A stretch of 64,000 bases of DNA. It comes from Sphingomonas_O antarctica. Lineage in GTDB: Bacteria; Pseudomonadota; Alphaproteobacteria; Sphingomonadales; Sphingomonadaceae. Under the pieces are notes generated by a model. That model was not told where the DNA came from and made no database searches. It saw only the letters and a program-made list of their open reading frames with translations. Location: assembly GCF_965137005.1 (NCBI RefSeq), contig NZ_CBCRXM010000004.1, positions 124,001 through 188,000 on the forward strand, read 5' to 3'. This document shows positions 9,425 to 17,882 of the stretch, one piece after another (the first letter of the stretch is position 1; every line of letters starts with the position of its first letter). A program made the position numbers and the translations under genes.

Positions 9425-9465
9425 AAAAAAGGGGGAGGGCGCGTGAGCGTCCTCCCCCTTTTTTT
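9425..9465. terminator. Bidirectional rho-independent terminator
   Basis: An A6 tract, a GGGGGAGGGCGC arm, a GTGA loop, the matching arm GCGTCCTCCCCC and a T7 tract form an almost perfect stem with a single G-U pair. The A and T tracts make it work on both strands, so it ends both the outer-membrane protein gene and the convergent gcrA. Confidence 0.9.
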
Positions 9466-9484
9466 GTTCGGCGAACGCCAAGCC

Positions 9485-9991
9485 TTATCGCACGCGTGGC
9501 CCACCGAACGGCAAAGGCGGTGGCATGCGGCGGTCGCGGCGCGGCATTTGCGCCTGATATGCTTGCCCGCAATGTTGCACGCAATACGGGAAGCCGGGGT
9601 TCACCGTGTCGCCGCAGAAGTGAAAATCCGGTTCGCCCGGATGACCGACAGGCCATTTGCAGACCTTGTCGCTGAGTTCGAGCAATGTCGTCTTGCCGGC
9701 GATCTCCGGCGAAGGCCGCGCGGGCACCAATCGCCGGGGCGGCGCGGGCTGCGACGGCGGCGCCGGGACGGCAGCGGGCGGCGCAGCCTGTTTGACGGCG
9801 GGCACAGCGGCCGGACTTTCGGTCTCCTTCGCGGTCACCGGCGACGGGCGCGATTGCAGGCCCAGGCGGTGCGCCTTGCCGATCACCGCGTTACGGCTGA
9901 CGCCGCCCAGCTCCTCGGCGATCACGCTGGCGGTCTTGCCGCCTTCCCACATGGTCTTGAGCTTATCGATCCGCTCGTCGGTCCAGGCCAT
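9485..9991 (-). CDS. gcrA: Cell-cycle regulator GcrA
   Basis: GcrA is an alphaproteobacterial transcription factor that binds methylated GANTC sites and sigma70 RNA polymerase and, in Caulobacter, controls cell-cycle genes including ctrA. The 168-residue protein has the family's N-terminal helix-turn-helix (WTDERIDKLKTMWEGGKTAS, then GGVSRNAVIGKAHRLGL), a proline/alanine-rich linker around residues 50-100, and the C-terminal sigma-binding part with CKWPVGHPGEPDFHFCG and YCVQHC. It is convergent with the outer-membrane protein gene and divergent from the permease gene 43 bases away. Confidence 0.95.
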   Translation of the reverse strand: MAWTDERIDKLKTMWEGGKTASVIAEELGGVSRNAVIGKAHRLGLQSRPSPVTAKETESPAAVPAVKQAAPPAAVPAPPSQPAPPRRLVPARPSPEIAGKTTLLELSDKVCKWPVGHPGEPDFHFCGDTVNPGFPYCVQHCGQAYQAQMPRRDRRMPPPLPFGGPRVR

Positions 9992-10034
9992 CGTAATCCT
10001 TGCTCGCTCGTGGCTCCGACCCTAATCGCATGGC

Positions 10035-10865
10035 ATGAACGACAGCACCGCGATCCGGCACGAGCCGGGCGAGCCGATCATCCGCAACGTGAATTGGGGC
10101 GGTTTGAAGACGCTCTATGTGAAGGAGGTGCGCCGCTTTTTCAAGGTTCAGCTCCAGACGGTGTGGGCGCCGGCGGTGACGACGCTGCTGTTTCTGGTGA
10201 TTTTCACCGTCGCGACGGGTGGGCGTACGCCGGTAACGGTCGGCGGACAGCAGGTTGCTTTCGCCGATTTCATCGCCCCCGGGCTGATCGTCATGGGCAT
10301 GATGCAGAACGCCTTTGCCAATTCCAGCTTCTCTCTGCTCGTCGGCAAGATTCAGGGGACGATCGTCGATTACCTGATGCCGCCGCTGTCCAGCGGCGAA
10401 CTCCTCGCCGCGATGGTCGGCGGCGCCGTGACTCGCGCACTGATGGTCGGCATGGCGATCTACCTCGCCATGTTGTTCTGGCCCGGCGTGCACATCGGTA
10501 TCGCGCATCTGGGCGCGGTGTTGTGGTTCGGCCTGCTCGGCTCGGCGATGCTCGCGTTGATGGGCGTGCTGACGTCGATCTGGGCGGAAAAATTCGATCA
10601 TGCTGCGACGATCAGCAATTTCGTCATCGCACCCGCGTCGTTGCTGTCGGGCACGTTCTACGCGATCGACAAGCTGCATCCGGCGTTCCAAATCTTCAGC
10701 CGCTTGAACCCGTTTCACTACGTCATTTCCGGCTTTCGCTACGGGTTTATCGGCGTTGCGGATTCGCCCGTGATGATCGGCGGCGCGGTCATTCTGGCGA
10801 TCGATATCGTCCTTGCCATCCTGTGCTACGTCCTATTGCGGACGGGGTGGAAGCTTAAGAACTGA
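10035..10865 (+). CDS. ABC-2 type transporter permease
   Basis: A 276-residue integral membrane protein of the ABC-2 permease family (YadH/NodJ-like). About six hydrophobic segments are seen, with the family pattern of a cytosolic N-terminal helix (LYVKEVRRFFK), a first membrane helix VTTLLFLVIFTVA, and the ABC-2 signature near the C-terminus (ASLLSGTFYAIDKLHP, then RLNPFHYVISGFRYG). The substrate is unknown; relatives export polysaccharides or drugs. No ATPase partner gene is adjacent on either side, so the nucleotide-binding subunit must be encoded elsewhere. Confidence 0.88.
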   Translation: MNDSTAIRHEPGEPIIRNVNWGGLKTLYVKEVRRFFKVQLQTVWAPAVTTLLFLVIFTVATGGRTPVTVGGQQVAFADFIAPGLIVMGMMQNAFANSSFSLLVGKIQGTIVDYLMPPLSSGELLAAMVGGAVTRALMVGMAIYLAMLFWPGVHIGIAHLGAVLWFGLLGSAMLALMGVLTSIWAEKFDHAATISNFVIAPASLLSGTFYAIDKLHPAFQIFSRLNPFHYVISGFRYGFIGVADSPVMIGGAVILAIDIVLAILCYVLLRTGWKLKN

Positions 10866-10945
10866 ACCCGCGATAACAAGCGCGTTCAGCCATCGCGCAA
10901 GTCAAATCGCCTAGCAGCGAAGCATCGAACCAATAGGAGGTACCG

Positions 10946-11395
10946 ATGCGTAAGTTTCTTGTTCCGATCATCGCGCTGGCGAGTATTGCCGCCGCGGCCC
11001 CTGCCACCGCTCAATATTGGGGCGGGAATCAGGGCCAGGGCTATAGCCAATATAATGGTGGTGGCATCGACCAGCGTATCCGAGCCGTGTCGTTCCAGAT
11101 CGACCGATTGTCGCAACGTGGCGCGCTGAATTATTCCGAACAGCGCTCACTGCGTCGCGAGCTTGGCTATGTCTCAAAGCGCGCGCAGCGATATCGCTGG
11201 GACGATTATCGTTCGGGCTATGACCGCGGCGAGCAGCGCGAGCTGTGGAACCGGCTAGCCCGGCTTGAACAGCGCGTTCGTTATGAGGCGCGCGATGGCG
11301 ACCGTCGCTATGACCGCAATGGCTATAACGATCGCGATCGCGACGGCGTGCCGAACCAGTATGACCGGTACGACAACGATCCATATCGTCGTTAA
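10946..11395 (+). CDS. Small secreted protein with Asp/Asn-rich C-terminus
   Basis: No named family was recognised. The protein has a clear signal peptide (residues 1-22, ending APATA|QY), a central helical region with regularly spaced charges (QIDRLSQRGALNYSEQRSL, RRELGYVSKRAQRYR), and a C-terminal tail rich in Asp, Arg and Tyr that ends DRDRDGVPNQYDRYDNDPYR. That tail looks like a single thrombospondin type-3/calcium-binding repeat. The start is set by AGGAGG 6 bases before the ATG. Similar RcnB-like or YXWGG-type periplasmic proteins are common in sphingomonads. The function is unknown. Confidence 0.75.
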   Translation: MRKFLVPIIALASIAAAAPATAQYWGGNQGQGYSQYNGGGIDQRIRAVSFQIDRLSQRGALNYSEQRSLRRELGYVSKRAQRYRWDDYRSGYDRGEQRELWNRLARLEQRVRYEARDGDRRYDRNGYNDRDRDGVPNQYDRYDNDPYRR

Positions 11396-11434
11396 ATTGA
11401 CCTGAAGCCCGCCGTTCCATTATAAACGGTGCAT

Positions 11435-11467
11435 AGAGGCGGCCCTGACCGGGTCGCCTCTTTGCTT
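11435..11467 (+). terminator. Hairpin upstream of argD (terminator or attenuator)
   Basis: AGAGGCGGCCC and GGGTCGCCTCT pair over 11 positions (one G-U) around a TGACC loop. A weak T-rich stretch follows, CTCTTTGCTTT. It lies 14 bases before the argD ATG, so it could end transcription of the small secreted protein gene or modulate argD expression. Confidence 0.6.
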
Positions 11468-11480
11468 TGGGAGTTTCGCC

Positions 11481-12680
11481 ATGCCGATCACGCCGCTCAT
11501 GCCCGTCTATCCCCGTTGCGGGGTTCGGCCGGTGCGAGGCGAGGGCGTGTATCTTTATGGTGAGCGCGGCGAGAAATACCTCGATTTCGCCGCCGGTATC
11601 GCGGTCAATGCACTGGGGCACGGCCACCCGCATCTGACCAAGGCGATTGCCGAACAGGCGGCGACGCTGATGCACGTCTCCAACCTCTATGGCTCGCCGC
11701 AGGGGGAAGCGCTGGCGCAGCGCATCGTCGACAACAGCTTTGCCGATACAGTGTTCTTTACCAATTCGGGCGTCGAGGCGATCGAGTGCGCGATCAAGAC
11801 CGCGCGCCGCTATCACGACGTCAACGGCAATCCCGAACGCTACAAATTGATCACGTTCAAGAATGCGTTTCACGGACGCTCGCTCGGCGCGATTTCGGCT
11901 ACCGATCAGGCCAAGATGCGCGACGGGTTCGAGCCGCTCCTGCCCGGCTTCGATTATGCGCGGTTCAACGATCTCGAAGGAGCGCTGGCGCTGATCGACG
12001 CCGAGACCGCTGGCTTCCTTGTCGAGACGATCCAGGGCGAAGGCGGCATGACCGCCGGTTCGCAAGAGTTCATCACCGGTCTGCGCAAGGCGTGCGATGA
12101 ACACGGCCTGTTGCTCATCCTCGACGAAATCCAGTGCGGTTACGGCCGCACCGGCAAGATGTGGGCGTATGAGCATTACGGCATCACGCCGGACATCATG
12201 ACCGCAGCAAAGGGTATTGGCGGCGGCTTCCCGTTGGGCGCGTGTCTCGCGACCGAGGAAGCGGCCAAGGGCATGGTCATCGGCACGCACGGCTCGACCT
12301 ATGGCGGCAATCCGCTGGCCATGGCGGCGGGGCAGGCAATCCTCGACGTGATGCTCGAACCGGATTTCCTGCCGCATGTCACCGCTATGGGTGACCGGTT
12401 GCGTCAGGCATTCGAGCAATTGATTCCCAATTACGATCATCTGTTCGAAGAAATCCGCGGCAAGGGTCTGATGCTCGGCATCAAGATGAAAGACACGGCG
12501 GTCAGCCGCGATTTCGTCGCGCATTTGCGAGATCATCATGGGCTGCTGACCGTCGCCGCAGGCGAAAACGTGTTTCGCGTGCTTCCGCCCCTGATCATCG
12601 ATGACAGCCATATTGCCGAGTGTATCGAACGGTTGAGCGAGGGAGCGCGGACGTTTTCGCCGGTGCTGGCCGTCGCGTGA
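11481..12680 (+). CDS. argD: Acetylornithine/succinyldiaminopimelate aminotransferase
   Basis: A class-III PLP aminotransferase that makes N-acetylornithine from the semialdehyde in arginine synthesis, and often acts on succinyl-DAP in lysine synthesis as well. The 399-residue protein shows the PLP-phosphate contact region (TNSGVEAIECAIK), the cofactor aspartate in LILDEIQCG (D215), and the Schiff-base lysine in TAAKGIGGGFPLGA (K244). It overlaps argF by GTGA, so the two arginine genes form an operon. Confidence 0.95.
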   Translation: MPITPLMPVYPRCGVRPVRGEGVYLYGERGEKYLDFAAGIAVNALGHGHPHLTKAIAEQAATLMHVSNLYGSPQGEALAQRIVDNSFADTVFFTNSGVEAIECAIKTARRYHDVNGNPERYKLITFKNAFHGRSLGAISATDQAKMRDGFEPLLPGFDYARFNDLEGALALIDAETAGFLVETIQGEGGMTAGSQEFITGLRKACDEHGLLLILDEIQCGYGRTGKMWAYEHYGITPDIMTAAKGIGGGFPLGACLATEEAAKGMVIGTHGSTYGGNPLAMAAGQAILDVMLEPDFLPHVTAMGDRLRQAFEQLIPNYDHLFEEIRGKGLMLGIKMKDTAVSRDFVAHLRDHHGLLTVAAGENVFRVLPPLIIDDSHIAECIERLSEGARTFSPVLAVA

Positions 12681-13618
12681 TCCGGAACTTCCTCGACCTG
12701 TCGGACGCCGGCGGCGATGGCATTGCGGCAATCCTTGCCGATGCGCTCGACCGCAAGGCTGCGCGCAAGGGCTGGCCCAAGGGCAAAGTCGATGCGGATG
12801 CCCCGCTTGCCGGACATACGCTGGCGATGGTGTTCGAGAAGAACTCGACGCGCACCCGTGCCAGCTTCGACGCCGCGATCCGGCAATTGGGTGGCTCTTC
12901 GCTGATTCTCGACGCGGGATCGACCCAACTCGGACGAGGCGAGACGGTGGCCGATACCGCGCGTGTGCTCAGCCGATATGTCGATGCGATCATGCTGCGC
13001 ACCGACGATCCGGCCAAGCTAGACGAGATGGAGCACTATGCCAGCGTCCCGGTGATCAACGGACTAAGCGACCGCTCGCACCCCTGCCAGATCACGGCCG
13101 ATCTGTTGACCGCGCTTGATCGCGGCATCGCGCTGCCGGGCAGCAAATGGGCTTGGTCGGGCGACGGCAACAACGTCGTCAATTCGCTGATCGAAGCGGC
13201 CGGGTTGATGCGTTTTTCGGTCTCGGTCGCGTGTCCCGAAGGCTATGATCCCGATCCGGCGTTCGTCAGCCAGGCCAATGAACGCCTCGCCGACAGCAAC
13301 GCGCGCATCACCATCGAGCGCGATCCGGCGCGCGCGACCGCCGATGCCGATGTCGTCGTAACAGACTGCTGGGTGTCGATGGGCCAGGCCGATGCCGACG
13401 CGCGTGTCGCCGCGCTGACGCCGTTCCGGATCGATGCCGGGCTGATGGCCACGGCCAAATCGGGCGCGACGTTCATGCACTGCCTCCCTGCCCACCGTGG
13501 CGAGGAAATGACTGCGGAGGTCATCGACGGTCCGCAATCCGCCGTGTGGGATGAAGCCGAAAACCGCCTCCACGCGCAGAAATCGATCCTGTTATGGTGC
13601 TTCGGCCTGATCGGTTGA
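12677..13618 (+). CDS. argF: Ornithine carbamoyltransferase
   Basis: It transfers the carbamoyl group of carbamoyl phosphate to ornithine, giving citrulline for arginine synthesis. The 313-residue protein carries the carbamoyl-phosphate loop STRTR (residues 57-61), HPCQI (135-139), and the ornithine-binding HCLPAHRGEE (268-277). The GTG start at 12677 overlaps the argD stop by four bases. An in-frame upstream extension to 12620 would lie inside argD and is less likely. Confidence 0.95.
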   Translation: MIRNFLDLSDAGGDGIAAILADALDRKAARKGWPKGKVDADAPLAGHTLAMVFEKNSTRTRASFDAAIRQLGGSSLILDAGSTQLGRGETVADTARVLSRYVDAIMLRTDDPAKLDEMEHYASVPVINGLSDRSHPCQITADLLTALDRGIALPGSKWAWSGDGNNVVNSLIEAAGLMRFSVSVACPEGYDPDPAFVSQANERLADSNARITIERDPARATADADVVVTDCWVSMGQADADARVAALTPFRIDAGLMATAKSGATFMHCLPAHRGEEMTAEVIDGPQSAVWDEAENRLHAQKSILLWCFGLIG

Positions 13619-13652
13619 GATCGATCGTGATCGTCACCATCTGGTTGCGACC

Positions 13653-14576
13653 ATGACAGCTTTGAACCTTGGATCGGCCGTAGACCGCAGTCTCGGCTTC
13701 ATCATCCCGTCGCGCCACGCGCGCGGTCGTGTCGTGCGCCTCGCCGCGACGATCGACGCGATTGCCGCCGCGCATGCTTACCCGCCGACGATCGAACGAC
13801 TGCTCACCGAGGCTCTGGCGCTGACCGCTCTGCTCGGCAGCACGCTCAAGGACTCGGCCGGGCAGATGACGCTGCAGGCGCAAACCGAAGACGGCGTCGT
13901 CAGCCTGTTGGTCTGCGACTTTCAGGACGGCAAGCTGCGCGGTTATGTGAAGTTCGATGCCGAACGCCTTGATGAACTGGGCGACAGCCCGGGTCTCGAA
14001 GCCCTGTTCGGCAAGGGCTATCTGGCGATCACCTTCGATCAAGCCACGTCCGGCGAACGCTATCAGGGCATCGTTCCGCTCGAAGGCGATTCGCTGGGCC
14101 GCGCCGCCGAAAGCTATTTCGCGCAGTCCGAACAAATCCCCAGCCTGATCCGTATTGCCACCGCCGATGACGGCACCGGCTTGGTCGCGGGCGGTATCCT
14201 CATCCAGCATCTGCCCGAGGGCGAGGAGGGTCGCGAACGCCTGCACACGCGCCTCGACCATCCCGAATGGGAGCATGTCGCGATCATGGGCGGCTCGATC
14301 CGCGACAGCGAATTGCTCGCCCGCGATCTCGAACTCGATACGATCGTATGGCGCCTGTTCAACGAGGAGGATGAAGTTCGCACGCTGCCGGGGGTAGAAC
14401 TCGCGCGCGGCTGCCGCTGCGACCGCGATTATGTTCGTGACGTGCTGTCGCGCTTTCCCGAAAGCGAAAAGGTCGAGATGGCCGACGAACGCGGGTTGGT
14501 CAGCGTCGACTGCGCCTTTTGCAGCCACGTCTTCGAATTTTCGCCCGGCGATCTTGCACCAGTAACCGGACGTTAA
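13653..14576 (+). CDS. hslO: Redox-activated chaperone Hsp33
   Basis: Hsp33 is a cytosolic holdase that switches on when its zinc-binding cysteines are oxidised. The 307-residue protein has the N-terminal substrate-binding domain (ETGQMTLQAQT-like segment at residues 70-80, here SAGQMTLQAQTEDG) and the C-terminal zinc centre. In that centre the CxC pair (CRCDRDYV) and the CxxC pair (CAFC) are both intact. It follows argF after 34 bases and is closed by a strong terminator, so it probably ends the argD-argF-hslO unit. Confidence 0.93.
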   Translation: MTALNLGSAVDRSLGFIIPSRHARGRVVRLAATIDAIAAAHAYPPTIERLLTEALALTALLGSTLKDSAGQMTLQAQTEDGVVSLLVCDFQDGKLRGYVKFDAERLDELGDSPGLEALFGKGYLAITFDQATSGERYQGIVPLEGDSLGRAAESYFAQSEQIPSLIRIATADDGTGLVAGGILIQHLPEGEEGRERLHTRLDHPEWEHVAIMGGSIRDSELLARDLELDTIVWRLFNEEDEVRTLPGVELARGCRCDRDYVRDVLSRFPESEKVEMADERGLVSVDCAFCSHVFEFSPGDLAPVTGR

Positions 14577-14653
14577 CCCTACCGCGCGTAGAAGGGTTTC
14601 CAGCGAACGAGCTCTCGTGCGCTTCCTCCCTAGATGGCCGACAGGCCAAAACT

Positions 14654-14685
14654 GGGCCGTCCTTCGGGGCGGCCCATTGTTTTTG
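14654..14685 (+). terminator. Rho-independent terminator after hslO
   Basis: A nine-pair stem GGGCCGTCC/GGGCGGCCC (one G-U) is capped by a UUCG tetraloop and followed by ATTGTTTTT. The combination of tetraloop and T tract makes it a convincing terminator between hslO and queC. Confidence 0.85.
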
Positions 14686-14712
14686 TGCGGGGCCGCTCAT
14701 AGCTGCGCTGTC

Positions 14713-15390
14713 ATGCAAATGGACAAGGCCAAGCCGGGCGAAGCCGCCGTCGTGCTCGTCTCAGGCGGCCTCGATTCGATGGTCGCGGGCGGCATGGCGC
14801 GCGAAGCCGGTTATCGCATCTTCGCGCTGACCATCGATTACAATCAGCGTCACCGCATCGAACTCGAAGCTGCGGCGCGGGTCGCGAAGATGCTCGATGC
14901 CGAACGCCATGTCGTCATGCCGCTCGATCTGACCCGCTTCGGCGGATCGGCGCTGACCGACGATTCGATCGCGGTGCCGGGAAACGGCGTCATGCCGGGT
15001 ATCCCGGTCACCTATGTGCCCGCGCGTAACACGATCTTCCTCAGCCTTGCGCTGGGGTGGGCCGAAGCCGTCGGTGCCACGCGCCTCGCCATCGGAGTCA
15101 ACGCGCTCGATTATTCGGGCTATCCCGATTGCCGCCCCGAATTCATTGCCGCGTTCGAAGGGATGGCCGGTGTCGCCACAAGGGAAGGCGGTTTCAAGAT
15201 TCTCACCCCGCTGATCGACATGTCGAAGGCGGCTATCGCCTTGGAGGCGGCGCGGCTGGGGCTCGACGCCGGGCAAACCTGGTCGTGCTACGATCCGCAA
15301 AATGGACGGATTTGCGGCATTTGCGATTCGTGCCGACTGCGCGCCAAGGGCTATGCCGAAGCGGGCCTGACCGACCCCGCACTCGCATGA
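14713..15390 (+). CDS. queC: 7-cyano-7-deazaguanine synthase QueC
   Basis: QueC converts 7-carboxy-7-deazaguanine to preQ0 with ATP and ammonia in queuosine synthesis. The 225-residue protein has the PP-loop VSGGLDSMVAGG near residues 16-27 and a C-terminal zinc site with the cysteines of WSCYDP and CGICDSC. The start could be the ATG at 14713 or the ATG two codons later. A possible longer frame to 14617 would cross the terminator and is rejected. It overlaps queE by ATGA. Confidence 0.95.
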   Translation: MQMDKAKPGEAAVVLVSGGLDSMVAGGMAREAGYRIFALTIDYNQRHRIELEAAARVAKMLDAERHVVMPLDLTRFGGSALTDDSIAVPGNGVMPGIPVTYVPARNTIFLSLALGWAEAVGATRLAIGVNALDYSGYPDCRPEFIAAFEGMAGVATREGGFKILTPLIDMSKAAIALEAARLGLDAGQTWSCYDPQNGRICGICDSCRLRAKGYAEAGLTDPALA

Positions 15391-16019
15391 CCTACGCCGT
15401 CAAGGAATTGTTCCTGACGCTTCAGGGCGAGGGGGTTCAGGCCGGGCGCCGCGCGGTGTTCGTGCGCTTTGCCGGCTGCAATTTGTGGAGCGGTCGCGAG
15501 CAGGACCGCGCCACCGCCGCCTGCAATTTCTGCGACACCGATTTCGTCGGCACCGACGGCGATGGCGGCGGCAAGTTTGCCGATGCCGAAGCCTTGGCCG
15601 AAGCCGTCGAGGCCAGCTGGGGCGCCGGGCGAGAGGCGCGCTACACCGTGATCACCGGCGGCGAGCCCATGCTTCAGCTCGACACCCCCCTGATCGATGC
15701 GCTGCATGCGCGTGGCTTCGAGATCGGCGTCGAAAGCAACGGCACACTCGAGGCACCGCCGGGCATCGATTGGCTGTGCATCAGTCCCAAGGGCGTCAAC
15801 GTGCTGGCCCAGAAATCCGGTGACGAACTCAAGCTGGTCTGGCCACAAGCGGACATCGATCTCGACATCCTCGAACGCCTGGATTTTCGGCATTTCCTCG
15901 TACAGCCTATGGACTGCGCGGATGGCGAAGCGGCGAAAACCGCCGCAATCGCACTGGCGATGGCCCGCCCCAAATGGCGCCTGACGCTTCAGGCGCACAA
16001 GGCTTTGGGTCTGCGTTAG
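15387..16019 (+). CDS. queE: 7-carboxy-7-deazaguanine synthase QueE
   Basis: A radical SAM enzyme that contracts 6-carboxytetrahydropterin to the 7-deazaguanine ring. The 210-residue protein binds its 4Fe-4S cluster through an unusual spacing, C-X14-C-X2-C (from CNLWSGRE to ACNFCDTDF), rather than the CX3CX2C of most radical SAM enzymes. This spacing is known in one QueE subclass. The SAM-binding TGGEPMLQ motif follows. It overlaps the stop of queC (ATGA). Its own TAG interlocks with the stop of the convergent gene at 16016. Confidence 0.95.
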   Translation: MTYAVKELFLTLQGEGVQAGRRAVFVRFAGCNLWSGREQDRATAACNFCDTDFVGTDGDGGGKFADAEALAEAVEASWGAGREARYTVITGGEPMLQLDTPLIDALHARGFEIGVESNGTLEAPPGIDWLCISPKGVNVLAQKSGDELKLVWPQADIDLDILERLDFRHFLVQPMDCADGEAAKTAAIALAMARPKWRLTLQAHKALGLR

Positions 16020-16666
16020 ATCGGGTTCAGCCCACACCGCACGTCATAGGCATCGGTCTTGCGGTTCCAGCACGCCTTGGCGAGGTTGGGAAACGTCATC
16101 GTCGGCGGGTTATGGCCGACATTGAATTGCTGCTCGCGCCCCGGAAGCAAGCTGTTGCGAAACTCGCGCAGCCGCTCCAGCGCCACGATATAAAGGCTGC
16201 CGCGCGGCGCATAGAGCGCCGAACGTCCGACATGCGCCGACGTCTGGCAGAAACCGAGGATGCCCTGCACCGTCGATGTGCCGATATAGGTCTTGGTGCC
16301 GTAGCGATCGAGCGCCTGCTGCCCCGCCTTCACCGTTTTTTCGGTGCGTTTGAAATAATTGGCGAGCGTGGCGTAGCTCTTCGCCAGCTCTTCCTTGTGG
16401 TTGATCAGCACGCCGCCATACACGTCGCGCGACATCAGGGTTGGAAAACGCTGGCATTGCAGCGCCGCGACGTTGAGTCCGGCGCGCAATTGCCACACTA
16501 GATTGGCGCGCTGTTCGGCGGGCGTGGCCCCGGGCAGCGCAACGCCGATCCCCGGTTCCTCGAGCGTAATCGGCGCACCCGAATAATCGGGCGACTTCCA
16601 GAATATCTGCGCCGAAGCGGGCAGGGCTGTTGCAAGGGCCAGGCCGGTAATAAGCAAACGGATCAC
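16016..16666 (-). CDS. Hypothetical secreted protein
   Basis: No family was recognised. The 216-residue protein starts at a GTG with a GAGGA ribosome-binding site about 10 bases upstream, and has a signal peptide ending ALPASA|QIFW. The mature part contains four cysteines and a mainly helical, charged middle (HKEELAKSYATLANYFKRTEK), without membrane segments, so it is probably periplasmic. The stop codon TAA shares three bases with the queE TAG on the other strand. The sequence looks like a conserved sphingomonad protein of unknown role. Confidence 0.7.
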   Translation of the reverse strand: MIRLLITGLALATALPASAQIFWKSPDYSGAPITLEEPGIGVALPGATPAEQRANLVWQLRAGLNVAALQCQRFPTLMSRDVYGGVLINHKEELAKSYATLANYFKRTEKTVKAGQQALDRYGTKTYIGTSTVQGILGFCQTSAHVGRSALYAPRGSLYIVALERLREFRNSLLPGREQQFNVGHNPPTMTFPNLAKACWNRKTDAYDVRCGLNPI

Positions 16667-16754
16667 AGCAACATCCTCAAAGACTTGGCGCGCCATAACA
16701 TGCGCGGACACCTGCGCCACAACGGACTGACTCGCCCGCGCCACGGTCCGGCGC

Positions 16755-16791
16755 AAAATAAAAGGGCCGCCCGGTCGCCCGGACGGCCCTT
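16755..16791 (-). terminator. Rho-independent terminator of the lipoprotein gene
   Basis: On the minus strand AAGGGCCGTCCGGG pairs with CCGGGCGGCCCTT around a short loop, followed by TTATTTT. It lies 30-65 bases past the stop of the gene at 16822-17082. Confidence 0.85.
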
Positions 16792-16821
16792 CGATATTCA
16801 GCGAAACCGCCGAACGCGAAA

Positions 16822-17082
16822 TTACATCGCGTTCGTGGTGTTCGTCGTGGTCGAGGACATCGCACCGTTTTCCGCAACCGTGTTGGTCGTGGTCGAGTTG
16901 TCCATGGTGCCCATCGACGTGTCGTTGGTGGTCATCGCGTCGTTGGTCGTGCCGGCCATCGCGTCGGTCGCATTGACGTCCGTGACGTTGACTTCGGTCG
17001 TGTTCGTGTTCTCGGTCTTGCTGCAGGCCGAAACCGCCAGCGCTGCCGCAGCAACCATCGAAAGAGTGACAATCTTGCGCAT
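16822..17082 (-). CDS. Small Thr/Asn/Met-rich lipoprotein
   Basis: An 86-residue protein with a lipoprotein signal peptide: hydrophobic VAAAALAVSAC, with the lipobox cysteine at residue 20. The mature part is very low in complexity, made almost only of Thr, Asn, Asp, Met, Ala and Ser (for example TTNDAMTTNDTSMGTMDNST), with no predicted fold. GGGAG six bases before the ATG supports the start. It has its own candidate promoter (17146-17174) and its own terminator, so it is a single-gene unit. Function unknown; an envelope-attached disordered protein is the simplest reading. Confidence 0.75.
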   Translation of the reverse strand: MRKIVTLSMVAAAALAVSACSKTENTNTTEVNVTDVNATDAMAGTTNDAMTTNDTSMGTMDNSTTTNTVAENGAMSSTTTNTTNAM

Positions 17083-17145
17083 CTTATGCTCCCTGAAAAA
17101 AAGGACCCGGGGTGGCTTCTGGCCTTAATACCCAAATCGAGGTGG

Positions 17146-17174
17146 GCTTTAGCTTTTCTTTTCGCCGCGCTCAA
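17146..17174 (-). promoter_or_regulatory. Candidate promoter of the lipoprotein gene
   Basis: On the minus strand TTGAGCG is followed after 14 bases by GCTAAAGC. This fits the alphaproteobacterial housekeeping pattern known from Caulobacter (TTGACGS, N10-14, GCTANAWC). It would give a leader of about 58 bases before the ATG at 17082. It overlaps the 3' end of lipB. Confidence 0.45.
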
Positions 17175-17824
17175 GCGGATTGTTGCACCGCGATTGCAGC
17201 CAACATTTTCGGCAGCGTTCCAGCCAGGGCCGCATCGAATTGCGCGGGTGAGATCGAGACTCCCAAGGCCGCTGCGCTGGTAACGCCATAATCGGAAATG
17301 CCGCACGGCACGATGCCGCCAAAGTGCGACAGATCGGGGTCCAGGTTGACCGAAAAACCGTGCAGCGTGACCCACCGACGCACGCGCACCCCAATCGCGC
17401 CGATCTTTGCTTCGCCGGATGGCGTGTCGGTCCATATCCCGATCCGGCCCTCCGCCCGGTAAGCGCGAATGCCGCATTCGGCGAGCGCCGCGATGACCCA
17501 GCCTTCGAGTGCGTGGACATAACAACGCACATCGCGCCCGCGCTGGCCGAGGTTGAGCATGACATAACCGACGCGCTGTCCCGGCCCGTGATAGGTGTAT
17601 CGCCCGCCACGCCCGGCACGGACCACGGGAAATTGCGGGTCACGCAACTCGTCTTCGACGGCACTAGTGCCGGCAGTGTAAACCGGCGGATGTTCGAGCA
17701 GGCAGATACACTCCTGCGCCTTGCCTGCCGCGATCGCGGTGGCGCGCGCCTCCATCCACGCCAACGCTTCGGGATAAGGAACGGTCGCGTCGCTGACCCG
17801 CCATTCGATCTCGCCGTTGTCCAT
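17171..17824 (-). CDS. lipB: Octanoyltransferase LipB
   Basis: LipB moves octanoate from acyl carrier protein to the lipoyl domains of 2-oxoacid dehydrogenases, the step before LipA. The 217-residue protein has the RGGRYTYHGPGQ substrate loop, the conserved lysine in KIGAIGVR, and the catalytic cysteine in GGIVPCGI. The ATG at 17824 is preferred; an in-frame extension to 17899 would overlap the divergent gene at 17883. lipA lies 11 kb away at 28935. Confidence 0.93.
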   Translation of the reverse strand: MDNGEIEWRVSDATVPYPEALAWMEARATAIAAGKAQECICLLEHPPVYTAGTSAVEDELRDPQFPVVRAGRGGRYTYHGPGQRVGYVMLNLGQRGRDVRCYVHALEGWVIAALAECGIRAYRAEGRIGIWTDTPSGEAKIGAIGVRVRRWVTLHGFSVNLDPDLSHFGGIVPCGISDYGVTSAAALGVSISPAQFDAALAGTLPKMLAAIAVQQSA

Positions 17825-17882
17825 GCCGGTTCCTTGCCACCCGCACGGACGCACGGCTAGACGGCAGGCAAGGGAGATCGCG

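Noticed and set aside
9443..10858. A 471-codon plus-strand frame across gcrA and the permease
   Set aside because: It crosses the terminator, runs antisense to gcrA and out of frame with the permease, and has no domain.
14577..14712. Possible preQ1 riboswitch before queC
   Set aside because: I looked for a preQ1 aptamer but found only the hslO terminator with a UUCG loop; no conserved preQ1 core was seen.
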